34,888 bases of DNA. It comes from Zelonia costaricensis. Lineage: Eukaryota > Euglenozoa > Kinetoplastea > Trypanosomatida > Trypanosomatidae. The notes below the pieces were generated by a model. It was not told where the DNA came from, ran no database searches, and worked only from the letters and a program-made list of their open reading frames with translations. The stretch lies in contig JASAOO010003278.1 in the NCBI GenBank assembly GCA_030849075.1, forward strand, positions 1 through 34,888, in the 5' to 3' direction. This document shows positions 25,946 to 34,888 of this stretch, piece by piece (position 1 is the first letter of the stretch; each line of letters starts with the position of its first letter). The translations under genes were made by a program, and so were the position numbers.

Positions 25946-26839
25946 CTCTTGACCGCCTGCTTGTACGCTGACGTGTCGGCGCACGCGTTGGCTCGCGCTC
26001 CCTGCGTGTTCTATGGGTGACTCTATTGAGGTTGTCTGAGTAGGGAGGTATGGACGCGCTTGTGTGTGCGTGTGTGTCTTGTATGTATGTCGAGGCGTGC
26101 TGCGTCAGGTTCGTGTCTCGGTGTGTGTGAGTGAGTGTGTGTGTATGCGGCGCCGCGTTCTATGTTTTCTTTGTGGCTGCCGGTGGGACGAGCGGTGGGC
26201 AGGTGGGCAGGTGGGCGGGGGGGGGGGGGGGTAGCAGAGGGGGGTGCGGGCAGACGTGCGGGCATCCGGAGGAGTACGAGAGGGTGGAGGTCGGCGATGC
26301 ATGGCGACGGTGGCGACTGCACCGACGTGCGCAGCGCATTGCGGGTCCTTTCCCGTGTGCTCGAGCAGGCACTTGCGCAGCCTTCGATGGAGGGGGGCGG
26401 GGTGAGGGGACATCCTCCGGCTGAGCACTCGCCGATCGGCATAAGGGACGAAGGAGGTCCCGCGCTATGCGGTGCGGGGAGGGGGTGGGGATCGCGGGGA
26501 TGGCACCGCTCGCAGCCTCCCTCACCACAACTGAATAAGCGGGGAACCTTCACTGCGTCAGGAGAACACGCAAGCGACCCACTCTTGAGTGGAGGAGGGG
26601 GGGGGATGGGCAGGCAAGAGAAGCCACCTCCACCGTGACACGCACAGGAGTCCTCTCGAGCTGGCGCACGCGCGTGTGCGCGAGTGTCCCTGGCGCGGCG
26701 CAGCCTCACCATGCACCCCTGTGCCAGTGCCCCAATTCCGCTTCTCTGATGACGATTGCATGTCCTGCGGCTAGCGCGTGTATGTTGGAATTGTATGAAG
26801 TGGAGAAGGAAGAGGGAGAAGGGGGGCCCAATAGGGATG

Positions 26840-26860
26840 CACACACACACACACACACAC
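26840..26860. repeat. (CA)n microsatellite
   Basis: Uninterrupted CA repeats in the 3' spacer of the ubiquitin peptidase gene. Confidence 0.9.
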
Positions 26861-27760
26861 GTGTGGCAGACGGCCCTACGCACACAGACACAGAGAGCGG
26901 ACGAGTGAATGCGCGAGGGCCGGCTCAGAGGTGCGAGGCCACGTCAGCGAGGTGGCCAGGAGGACTTCGTCCACACGGCTACACCGCCGTCCGAGCCCTC
27001 CCCTGCCCCCTCTCCCCTCCTCTTCTTCACCACCGCGCCACCCTGCAGCACCCCGCACGCGGGGTGCACGGGCTGCGGGGAGACGCAGAAAGTGCCACGT
27101 CATGACAATACGCAGACACCCGCGTGGACGCATCTCGGTGATAAGGGAGGGGGGGGGGGCGACCGGAGTGTGGGACGTTGGAGTGGATAGGGGGGCGATG
27201 CAGTGGGTGCCGAGAAGTCCCGGAGGCGACTTGCGTGGCCCGTCCCCCTCCCCACGAGACTCGCCGCGGTGACGCGAGGGAGCGGCACCGGTGGCGCACT
27301 GCGGCTCTCTCTCCCTCCCTCCGTCCCTCCCCCGCGCACCGTGTGGAAGCCATCAAGGAGGAGAAGAAGTGGGGGGAAAGAGGCGACATCCCGCAGCGCG
27401 GCATCAGCGCCCGGGATGGAGAGCGGTACAGTAGGGAAGCAACATCGCCAGCAGCAACGACATCATCGTGCGTGGGCACCACCGCTGACACATCAACACA
27501 CATACACGCACACACACGTGCACACACCGATTTCACAACCACATCAGCACACCAACACGTGCACAAAGGCCGACAACCCAGACCAGGCAGCCCGTGTCCG
27601 GCAACAGCAGGCGGATGGGGGGGGGGAGGGGAGGTGGCCCACGTACGCAAGGAAGTGAGGGGGGAGGGGGAGCAAGCAACAGCCAAGCACGAGAGGAGGT
27701 CACGGGCCCCACGCGATGGGGCCCAAGGGAAAGAGGGAAGGGAGAGGCGGCGTGGGCGAG

Positions 27761-27762
<2 letters not shown>

Positions 27763-27795
<33 letters not shown>

Positions 27796-27825
27796 AACAG
27801 ACACACACACACACACACGCATACA
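27763..27825. repeat. Long (CA)n microsatellite
   Basis: The longest CA tract in the window, about 60 bases with one CAACAG interruption. It begins roughly 30 bases left of the stop codon of the ubiquitin peptidase, so it should lie in the first part of its 3' UTR as a (UG)n run in the mRNA. Confidence 0.9.
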
Positions 27826-27855
27826 CGGACAACAGATACCTACGCGCCACACAGG

Positions 27856-30800
27856 TCACTTGTTGGATATCTTCAGCTGCGGGTTGTGCTGGGCCACGTA
27901 CCGCGACCCGGGCTTCTCGCGCGGCTTCACGTGGTTCAGCACGAGGCTGGCAACGTACTGCGAGGTATTCTTGGTGTGCACCCAGAACAGGTACACGTGC
28001 TCGTCCCAGTTCTCGAAGTGGTAGACCTGCCCCGCCATCATCATCACCCCGAACCCCTCCGAGTTGTTCAGCGCCTCGCGCGGCAGGCGCGTTGCGCGCA
28101 GCATCAGCTCGAGCGCCTCACGCACCGTCGTGCTACGGTCCACTGTGATCACGAAGGGCTGCCCGAAGGTGTTGCGGTGGTGCTGCTGGCCAGCCGCCGC
28201 GCTGCGGTCGTGCATCGAGTAGTGCATGTGGCAGCAGGCGATGCGCTGCTCGGTGCCCTGCAGCGGTGCAGCGGCCTGGATGTCCACGTCGAACTTGCGC
28301 AGTACCCCGGCGTCGAGCGCCGACTCATCGGCGCCGGTCTTCGACATGGCGACCTCGTACACGGCTGCGATGGCGTGGCGCACGGGGTCAACGTAGCTCA
28401 GCGTGAAGTGCGGCGACTGCACCGTGGCCTCCACGCTGCCCCACGGATCCGCCTCCCGCTGCCACGCCGGAATGGAGTGGCACACGAGACGCGCGAGGGC
28501 CTGGCGGGTGATGCTGGCGAGGCCGACCGTGAAGGTCTCGCGGTGCAGCGCATAGCCGGCGCAATCGCGCAGCGTGACGGTGACAGGGCCAGTGCTCTGC
28601 TGCGCCTCGCGGGCCTCGGCCATGCGCTCGTAGTACAGCACCGAGCACGGGTTGTACGAGTCGAGGTAAAGCAGGTCGGCGACGGTCACGCGGCTGCTGT
28701 ACGGTGCCGGCGACGCCTCCGGCGCGGGCTCGGTGGCACTGGCGGACTGGTACAGCTGCAGGCGGCTGCCGTCCACCGCCGCCACCCGGCCGATGGCAGC
28801 GCACACGGCCTCGTAGTTCCAGCTGAACAGCATGCGGCACGTGTGCTCTGTCGGCAGCGGCGTCACCACCATCTCGTGCAGAGTGGGCAGCTGCACGGCC
28901 TCGAAGGGGTTGAGCGAGGCGGCGGCGCGCAGAGGGTCCGCCTCGAGCGCCGACGACGACAGCCCGGCCGTCGGCGTGCTCGCCACGGCGCCACTCGCAG
29001 ACGGTGTTAGCGCCTTGAACGTGTCGGCGCTCAGCGGCGCCGGGGCCGCGCCTGCCTTGGCCGTGCTCGTGCCCGCGTCCGTGTTGAGCGCCGGGGCGCC
29101 GGTGATGGCCGCCTCGGCGTCCACTGCGCCGTTGGGCAGCTTTGCGGACTCGGCGGCCGCAGCCGTAGTGGCGGCGGCTGCGACTGCGGCCTTCGCTGCG
29201 GCCGCGACGGCAATGCGCTGTCGATCGAGTGTGGCGTGCTGGTAGGCCTCGTCGTTGGCGCGGTGGCTCCGCTGCACCTCGATGACCTGCACGTCGCGGC
29301 TGTTGCGCACGTCGTGGTAGTAGTTGTGGACGGAGAGGTACCGCTGTGGCGCCTGCACGTCGCGGCGCTGCGCCACCACGACAGAGCCGCACTTCAACTC
29401 GGCGAGGTCGAAGTGCTCGTTGAGCTCCATCACGGTGTGGTCGCCACGCTCCACAAAGAAGCGGAACATCGAGGGCGGCGGCGCAGCGGCCGCGTGCGGG
29501 CGCGACGTCGCCGACGCGCCGGGTGTGTTGCCTGCACTGCCGGCACCGGCTGACGAAGGCGCCGGCACGGGCGGCGGCACCTGGACAGGCGCCACCTCCT
29601 CCGGGATGCCGAGGAAGTCGCGGTACACGGCGCCGCAGCAGTACAGCTTCGCTGCCTTCTCGATCAGCCGGCTGCCCACGTACTGGATGGTGCCGGAGAC
29701 GTTGTCGAAGAACTTGAAGAAGAGCAGCGTGCGGTCGTACCCAATCACCGGCAGCACCGGCAGCGCCGACGTCGAGTCTGCCGGCGCGGGCTGCAGAAGC
29801 GGGTGGTCGAAGGGCAGCTCGAGGTGCACGTCCTGCACGGCGAGGGTGCGGCGCTTGGAGACGTAGCACGTCAGCATCACCGACGACGTGCGGCGCGCTT
29901 CGGTGAGCTGCAGCGTCACGGCGCTGTCGCCGTCCGTCACCGACACCATCGCCGCTGGGAGAGTCTCCTTGTCCGTGGTGACCACGTACTCCACGGTTGC
30001 CGCGTAGTCGCAGTGGTCCAGTGTGATGTGCAGGGCGCGGGCCTCTATCGGGTGCGTCAGCTCCACCGTGTAGTACCGCCCCGTGGCGTCTGGCAACACG
30101 CTGCGGATCAGCCCAAACTCCCTCGACACCCCACGCAGCCCAGGCAGCAGCGCCTTCGCCTGGTCCACGTAGACGCACATCACCAGCGCCGTGTTGTTCT
30201 CCTCCGCCGTGAGGAAGTCCTTCAGGCACTCCTGCGCCTGCTCCGGGCCCAGCCCGCGCCGCTCCACGTTCTCCGCGCACGTCGGCAGCGGGATCGCCGG
30301 CCGCAGCGCCGACCCCTCCGTGCAGCGCCACAGCCGGCAGTTGTGCGCTGTCACGCCGCGCCGCGCCATCTCCTGCTGCGACGACAGGGTCTCGTACACG
30401 GCGGCGAGGGTGTCCGACTTGCGCACCGTCACGACGCACTCGGCGAAGCGCCGCCACAGCTGCGCGTCGCGGGTGAAGAGTTCGGTGTCGCACACGGTGT
30501 CGCAGTAGCTGCCGATGGCGGCGTCCGTTACGCAGTACATCGTCACGGACATGCGCGCCTCCTCGGCCTCGCGCAGCTGCCGCTCCTCCTCCTGAATGGC
30601 GCGCCGCATCGCCTCCTTCACCCGCGCCGACACGATGTCGGTCGGCGACGGCGCAAGAATCGTCGCCGCATCGGCGCGGCGCACGTAGGACAAGATGTAC
30701 GCGTTGGCGCCGCCGAGGAGGGAGGCGTCGTGGCGGAAGCTGTCCACCGCGTTGGCCCCGCGGCCGTAGTTCGCCCGCACCGCGACCTCCTCCGGCACCT

Positions 30801-32226
30801 GCCGCACGCTCTCGTCGTCGTACTCGAGCCAGCGGCTGAAGCGGCTCTCGGCGGGGTCCCACTCGCGGATGTAGCAGATGTAGTGCCCGCTGCGCGCCGT
30901 GCCGCGGTGCACAATGACGCCCTGCAGGTCGTAGATCGCTGGGGAGTCGACGCTGAAGGGCACCACGGCAGAGCCCACCTTCGTCGCCGAGCCGGCGCTT
31001 TCCTCTCCAGCAGCACCTGCCGCCGCCGCCGCCGCCGCCGCACCCGCCTCTTCCGCGCCGGAGGCGGTGGCAGTGGTGGTGTCGGCAGTGTCGGCAGTGG
31101 CAGGGGCGGCCTCGGCTTGGGGGTTCTCGAGGGAGCGGAGGTCGAGCTCAACGGGGAACTCGAGCGGCGCGTTCACCTTGCGCATCTCGAGCGTGGGCGA
31201 GGTGAGGTCCATCGCGAACCGCTTCAAGTGGAACCACGTGACGGGTGGGAAGCGGGTGTAGCTGTACCCTTTTTCGGCGTCCATGTACACAACCGGCATC
31301 CCCTCCCGCTCCACGCGGTACTTGTTGTCACCGATAAGCTGATCACGCGCCGTGAGGGAGGTGAGGCTGCCCAGCAGCGTGTTGTGCTGGCCCAGCGGGA
31401 TGTGCACATCGTAGTACGTGTCGGCGCGGCGGGAGACGTAGGACTTGTCGAGCGTCTCGACAAACTGCTCGCCGCGGCCCTCGAAGAGTTGGTTGATGGC
31501 TCCCTCCGTCACGGTGCCCTTCATCCGCTCCTCCAGGTTGTCGCGCAGGAGGGTCGCCATCTCCTGGATGTCGTGCTGCACGTACAGCTCCTTGCGTCCC
31601 CACCCAAACGCGTCCGTCAGCACCGTCGTGCGAGCCGGCGTGGTGCGCTCCTGCATCTGGAAGAAGGTCTCTTGCAGCGCCTTGTACACGGTCGGGCCTT
31701 CGTCCCCATCGACCGGAATGCGGTACACAGCTGTGCGGAAGTAGCTGAGGTGGAAGAGGAGTTGCAGGAGGGAGTTCAGGTAGCACGTGCAGCCCTCGTT
31801 GATCAGCCCCACCGCCGTCGGCACCGCTGCGCTGTCGTCGCCCTCGTCCTCCGCAGCGGCCGCCCCACTGGCGGTGGGGCCCGCACCCGCCTTGCCGCCC
31901 GCCTTGTGCGTGTGGCTGCTGCGCCGTCCACGAGCGCCGCCCAGCACGCCGTCCGCGGCGCCGCTCTCCGCGCTGTCGGCCAGCGCCGCCGGTCCGTCGG
32001 CGATGCCGCTCGTGCGCACGCTGTTGTTGTTGTCGTTGCTGCTGCTGCTCGACGTGACGGCGAGGCGATCGCTGTTCTGGGCGTTGATGTCGGCGTCGCT
32101 GCTCGAGTCGGAGAAGAGCGACGAGCCCTCGCACGTCTCGACCGACCGGTTCGCCTCCTCGCCGGCAGAGGAGGAGGCGCTGCGGTGATCCTCCGGCACG
32201 CGGGCCGCTGAGCTCTCGTGCTCCAT
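27856..32226 (-). CDS. Ubiquitin-specific peptidase (C19), USP7-like
   Basis: This 1456-residue deubiquitinase cleaves ubiquitin from proteins using a papain-like cysteine centre. The Cys box GLINEGCTCYLNSLLQLLF puts the nucleophile at about Cys148, and the His box GVIVHRGTARSGHYICYIRE at His448, followed by WLEYDDESV. The first 135 residues are acidic, Ser/Ala-rich and disordered; I see no MATH/TRAF domain, which USP7 carries there. An Ala/Thr/Glu-rich insert sits within the catalytic domain at about 370-425. The 950-residue C-terminal part, including LLFFKFFDNVSGTIQYVG near 830, resembles the ubiquitin-like (ICP0-binding) repeats of USP7, with another Ala-rich linker at about 1000-1100. Extending the frame to 32256 would need a GTG start, so ATG 32226 is used. 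It is the rightmost gene of the array. Peptidase function is well supported; orthology to USP7 itself is tentative. Confidence 0.9.
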   Translation of the reverse strand: MEHESSAARVPEDHRSASSSAGEEANRSVETCEGSSLFSDSSSDADINAQNSDRLAVTSSSSSNDNNNSVRTSGIADGPAALADSAESGAADGVLGGARGRRSSHTHKAGGKAGAGPTASGAAAAEDEGDDSAAVPTAVGLINEGCTCYLNSLLQLLFHLSYFRTAVYRIPVDGDEGPTVYKALQETFFQMQERTTPARTTVLTDAFGWGRKELYVQHDIQEMATLLRDNLEERMKGTVTEGAINQLFEGRGEQFVETLDKSYVSRRADTYYDVHIPLGQHNTLLGSLTSLTARDQLIGDNKYRVEREGMPVVYMDAEKGYSYTRFPPVTWFHLKRFAMDLTSPTLEMRKVNAPLEFPVELDLRSLENPQAEAAPATADTADTTTATASGAEEAGAAAAAAAAGAAGEESAGSATKVGSAVVPFSVDSPAIYDLQGVIVHRGTARSGHYICYIREWDPAESRFSRWLEYDDESVRQVPEEVAVRANYGRGANAVDSFRHDASLLGGANAYILSYVRRADAATILAPSPTDIVSARVKEAMRRAIQEEERQLREAEEARMSVTMYCVTDAAIGSYCDTVCDTELFTRDAQLWRRFAECVVTVRKSDTLAAVYETLSSQQEMARRGVTAHNCRLWRCTEGSALRPAIPLPTCAENVERRGLGPEQAQECLKDFLTAEENNTALVMCVYVDQAKALLPGLRGVSREFGLIRSVLPDATGRYYTVELTHPIEARALHITLDHCDYAATVEYVVTTDKETLPAAMVSVTDGDSAVTLQLTEARRTSSVMLTCYVSKRRTLAVQDVHLELPFDHPLLQPAPADSTSALPVLPVIGYDRTLLFFKFFDNVSGTIQYVGSRLIEKAAKLYCCGAVYRDFLGIPEEVAPVQVPPPVPAPSSAGAGSAGNTPGASATSRPHAAAAPPPSMFRFFVERGDHTVMELNEHFDLAELKCGSVVVAQRRDVQAPQRYLSVHNYYHDVRNSRDVQVIEVQRSHRANDEAYQHATLDRQRIAVAAAAKAAVAAAATTAAAAESAKLPNGAVDAEAAITGAPALNTDAGTSTAKAGAAPAPLSADTFKALTPSASGAVASTPTAGLSSSALEADPLRAAASLNPFEAVQLPTLHEMVVTPLPTEHTCRMLFSWNYEAVCAAIGRVAAVDGSRLQLYQSASATEPAPEASPAPYSSRVTVADLLYLDSYNPCSVLYYERMAEAREAQQSTGPVTVTLRDCAGYALHRETFTVGLASITRQALARLVCHSIPAWQREADPWGSVEATVQSPHFTLSYVDPVRHAIAAVYEVAMSKTGADESALDAGVLRKFDVDIQAAAPLQGTEQRIACCHMHYSMHDRSAAAGQQHHRNTFGQPFVITVDRSTTVREALELMLRATRLPREALNNSEGFGVMMMAGQVYHFENWDEHVYLFWVHTKNTSQYVASLVLNHVKPREKPGSRYVAQHNPQLKISNK

Positions 32227-32262
32227 GGTGAGTGCCGCGGGGTGCTGCTTGTTCACCGAGAG

Positions 32263-32290
32263 CTGAGGGGAAGGGGCCAGAAGGCGGAGT
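32263..32290 (-). promoter_or_regulatory. Candidate trans-splice acceptor of the ubiquitin peptidase gene
   Basis: On the minus strand CTCCGCCTTCTGGCCCCTTC runs into CCCTCAG, with AG at 32264-32263. This strong tract-plus-acceptor leaves a 36-base leader with no earlier ATG before the start at 32226. Confidence 0.5.
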
Positions 32291-33837
32291 GCCCTTCACG
32301 TGTCAGCAAAACCCCCGGAGGGACACGAACTACGACGAAATGGGGGGGGGGATCGTGAGGCTTCCAACCGCACGCACGCACCCACCCGCTGCGCGAGACG
32401 CACGAGACGAGAAGAGAATGGGGAGGAGAGGCGGGCGATGGCGATCACCACCACCACTACCAGCAGCAGCAGGCGCAGCAGTGGCGCGCAGTTTTTTTTT
32501 GGGGGGAGGGGGGCCGAGAGGGCGCAGTCGAGAAGACAAGCGACGGAGCGAGAAAGACGTGTCCAGCAACGCGCACACGACGGCAAACAGTGGTGTGGCG
32601 GTTGCTGGCTCTTTGCTGATGCTCTGTTTGTGTGTTTGCTTCTGTCTTCACGGCGCGACGACGCACACACGGAGGGGGCACTCTCCTCCGTTCTGTTCTG
32701 TTGCCGTCGGCCTGCGCGCGCGGGTCTGTGTCTGTGTCTGTGTGTGTGTGTGATGCTGGCTCTTTACCGCAGAGACGGAGCGAGGGTGGTGGTGGTGGTG
32801 GTGAGGGGAGGCTCGGTGGCCGGGTTAGACGGGACGGGGGGAGCGCTGCCGCGGAGGATCGCACGTCTGCGTACGTCTCTGCGTCAGTCTGTATGTCTGT
32901 GATCCTCGTAGGTGACACGAGGGGGGGGGGTGTTGGCGGCGGGTGCCCTGTGTCCTTCTCTGCCTCACCACGCACGGAAGCGCGCTGCGTGCACCCGCGT
33001 CAACGTGTGCGTGCGGTGAGAAGGGGGGGGGCGGGCTGGGACCGAGGGGCTTGGAGTCTCGAGTGGCACGAGAGGCGTAGATGGGTATAGATCAACGAGA
33101 AGAGGTGTTTGCACGTGAGTGTGTTTGTGTGCGTGTGTGTGTGCGGTGGCCCACAGCGGGCAGAGACACGGCGAAGAAGGAACCACCACTGCCGAGGGCG
33201 AGGCGAGTGGACAGGGACGCACGGTGGACGAAGAAGGGAGGAACGAAGGCGGAGGCGATCGGGGTGGCGACCTCGTGGATGGAGCCTGGCGAAGCAGAGA
33301 GGGGAGAGCAGAGTTGCACAGGGACAGCAAGGAAGCAGCAGCGGGAAGATGGGGAAGTACAGTGAAGAGGAGCGGTGTGGGGAGTCGTGCAGACGTGCTG
33401 CACAGTCGGCTAACACACACGCGAACACGCACCCACGAATATTCAAGCCGCTCTACAGCACCGCTCCAGTGCTGCTCTGTGTGTTCGATGCAGGCGCAGA
33501 TGAAGACAGAGACGGGGGGCCAAGAGAGTGGGACACACCTGCGGCAATGATGGTGGAGAAGCCAGAGATAGGGGGAGGATGTGGTGCACCCGGTGCTGGG
33601 TGCTGTGCGGCGTATGATTCTGCCTCCAGCACACACACGCACGCGCACCACTGAATCAACGAAAAGTGTGAAGGCGGAGGAGGTCGGGGGTCTGACCGCG
33701 CAGGCCACACGCGTGCAACAGAGGATTGGTGAGGAGAAGCGATCACGAGCAGATCTAAGACGAGGGTGCGCGAGGAGGGGGGGATAGATGCGGTACGGAA
33801 GGGTAACCTGCAGGAAGACGCGACGACGTTGCGTGCA

Positions 33838-33859
33838 TGTGTGTGTGTGTGTGTGTGTT
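33838..33859. repeat. (GT)n microsatellite
   Basis: Uninterrupted GT repeats within the gene-free right edge. Confidence 0.9.
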
Positions 33860-34748
33860 GGAAGTGGAGAGGTGACAGGGGAGGTGAAGCGAGTAGCCAG
33901 GAGTTGATGCATGGCGGGTTGCCGCTATGACAGAGGCGAGGGTGGCCGCGTCTTGTGCCTCGACAAGAGGACCAATGCGTGCCCCTCCCCCAGAGCCGTG
34001 AAGTGCGATGCAGGCATGCACACGCCTTCAAAGCTGCTCGTGACGTGGCGCGAGGAGATGGGTGGTAAGATATCTGTACACACACACACTGGTGTGGCGT
34101 GCACAACACGGTGTGTTGCAGCTCACCGCGGCGGAGGCGGCAGAGATGGGGGCTCCGTCGGGTTCACAAGAACGTGGACGTGGCGGGGGAGGAGGGGGGG
34201 GGGGGGCGTGTGCGGCTTGCACACAATGAGAACAGGCAAGCACGAAACATATCATAGAAAGAAATTTGCTTCCAAAGAGGGCGTGACAACAACGGCGAGC
34301 GCAGCAGCAAGTCAACGTGTACGTGTACGTGTGTGTGGCGGGGGGGGGGGGGGAGGGGTGCATGCGGATTGGAACTGGAGAGGGGGACGGGCACGGCAGA
34401 CTGTCGCCCATCCACGCCATGCGTGCACACACGCAGAGACGCGTTTCACGTCGTTCACCGACGCAGAGGTACGCTGGAGTTGGTTGGGGATGCGCGGGTA
34501 CGAGGCTCGACACGTTCACGCGCACGTGCATGTGTGTGAGTGCTTGTGCGTATATGCGCCCACGGCACCAGGAGTGCCGTCACCCGAAAAGAAAGCAGAA
34601 GAACATAGACGCTTCAGGGGCGATGCCCTATTGGCGGCACGAGTGTGAAGGGGAGAAGCGAGCGCGGGGAGGGGAGGCGTGAGGCGCGAGGCACAAGCCG
34701 GCAGCCGAAATGCGTGAGGACCGGCCGCCGCACCGCCTCGGCGGTCAA

Positions 34749-34791
34749 CCCCCCCCTCCTCGCCTCTTTCTCCCCCCCCCGCCATTCGCAG
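34749..34791 (+). promoter_or_regulatory. Acceptor-like tract on the plus strand at the right edge
   Basis: A C/T-rich run at 34749-34783 is followed by CAG with AG at 34790-34791. The first ATG after it is at 34865-34867 and stays open for eight codons to the window end (MNTLESPS). If real, this would be the start of a plus-strand gene and a divergent strand switch. Similar plus-strand tracts occur in other spacers where no plus-strand gene exists, so the call is weak. Confidence 0.2.
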
Positions 34792-34888
34792 CCTCACGCC
34801 TCCACAGTCGTCTTTCCCCGGTGCGCGCCGATCGACACGGCAGGAGCGCCAGCAGCGCGTACACATGAACACACTCGAATCCCCCTCC

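Larger units (their letters stand above)
25855..27855. other. Two-kilobase spacer between the ubiquitin peptidase and topoisomerase II
   Basis: No credible gene. From the right it holds the long 3' UTR of the ubiquitin peptidase, with a large CA tract at 27763-27825 directly left of the stop, a plus-strand C/T-rich block at about 26998-27055, a CA tract at 26840-26860, a G-run at 26219-26232, and finally the (AGGGGG)5 tract before topo II. Arg/His/Pro-rich open frames here are not supported. Confidence 0.7.
32227..34888. other. Gene-free right edge (2.6 kb)
   Basis: No supported gene. The plus strand is G-rich up to about 34350 (G-runs near 32341-32350, 34194-34206 and 34337-34352), with GT tracts at about 32724-32752 and 33838-33859. 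From 34749 it becomes C/T-rich. It should contain the ubiquitin peptidase leader and then either the 3' UTR of another minus-strand gene or a strand-switch region. The largest frame (minus strand 32965-33912) is low complexity. Confidence 0.65.

Noticed and set aside
27178..29010. A 610-codon plus-strand open frame
   Set aside because: Runs through the CA microsatellite into the antisense of the peptidase; it encodes a His-Thr repeat and shadow sequence.
28388..30862. An 824-codon minus-strand frame
   Set aside because: It is the +1 shadow of the peptidase gene, Arg/Gly/Ala-rich; the conserved catalytic and C-terminal sequence is in the other frame.
29803..32211. An 802-codon plus-strand open frame
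   Set aside because: Antisense to the ubiquitin peptidase, His/Arg/Val-rich, no recognisable fold.
32965..33912. A 315-codon minus-strand frame in the right-hand spacer
   Set aside because: Pro/Ser/His/Thr-rich translation of microsatellites and C-runs with no domain or conserved segment visible.
1..34888. Transposons or Leishmania SIDER-type retroposon remnants
   Set aside because: No reverse transcriptase, transposase or recognisable terminal repeats were seen. Degenerate SIDER copies could sit in the long 3' spacers, but I cannot recognise their signature by eye; an HMM search of 9614-10570, 20558-22143 and 25946-27855 would decide.

Overview
The window looks like nuclear DNA of a trypanosomatid, most likely a Leishmania-like member of the Leishmaniinae. 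Eight long, intron-free genes all lie on the minus strand in one array. They are separated by 0.8-2 kb spacers full of (CA)n/(GT)n microsatellites, G/C homopolymers and polypyrimidine tracts followed by AG, as expected for polycistronic transcription with spliced-leader trans-splicing. Base composition is GC-rich, and the proteins carry long Ala/Ser/Pro low-complexity inserts. The DNA topoisomerase II is of the kinetoplastid mitochondrial type and the transporter resembles Leishmania NT1. From memory, this neighbourhood corresponds to Leishmania chromosome 15 and T. brucei chromosome 9; I could not check this.

In transcription order (right to left): a ubiquitin-specific peptidase with a USP7-like catalytic core and long C-terminal region (27856-32226); mitochondrial/kinetoplast topoisomerase II (22144-25854); a 2437-residue low-complexity protein with IQ-like motifs (13244-20557); a mitochondrial U1-type zinc-finger protein, probably editosome protein KREPB7 (10571-12301); a CorA/Mrs2-type magnesium channel with a GMN motif and likely mitochondrial presequence (7037-9613); a SET-domain methyltransferase (4904-6073); the UFM1-conjugating enzyme UFC1 (3515-4042); and an equilibrative nucleoside transporter of NT1 type (1233-2669). 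No gene is supported at 1-1232 or 32227-34888.

Three genes point to the mitochondrion/kinetoplast: topo II for kDNA replication, the KREPB7 candidate for RNA editing of kDNA transcripts, and the CorA channel for matrix Mg2+. The UFM1 pathway has also been linked to the mitochondrion in Leishmania. Co-transcription does not imply co-function in trypanosomatids, because control is post-transcriptional.

I found no mobile element, CRISPR array, rRNA or convincing tRNA, and no clearly new multi-gene system. The items most worth a second look are: the giant IQ-motif protein; the KREPB7 candidate with its Ala-rich tail; a nested hairpin carrying a tRNA B-box-like sequence at 21771-21839; a 14-bp perfect hairpin inside the giant gene at 16359-16390; a (AGGGGG)5 tract close to the topo II start; and the gene-free right edge, which could hold a divergent strand switch or merely a long 3' UTR.
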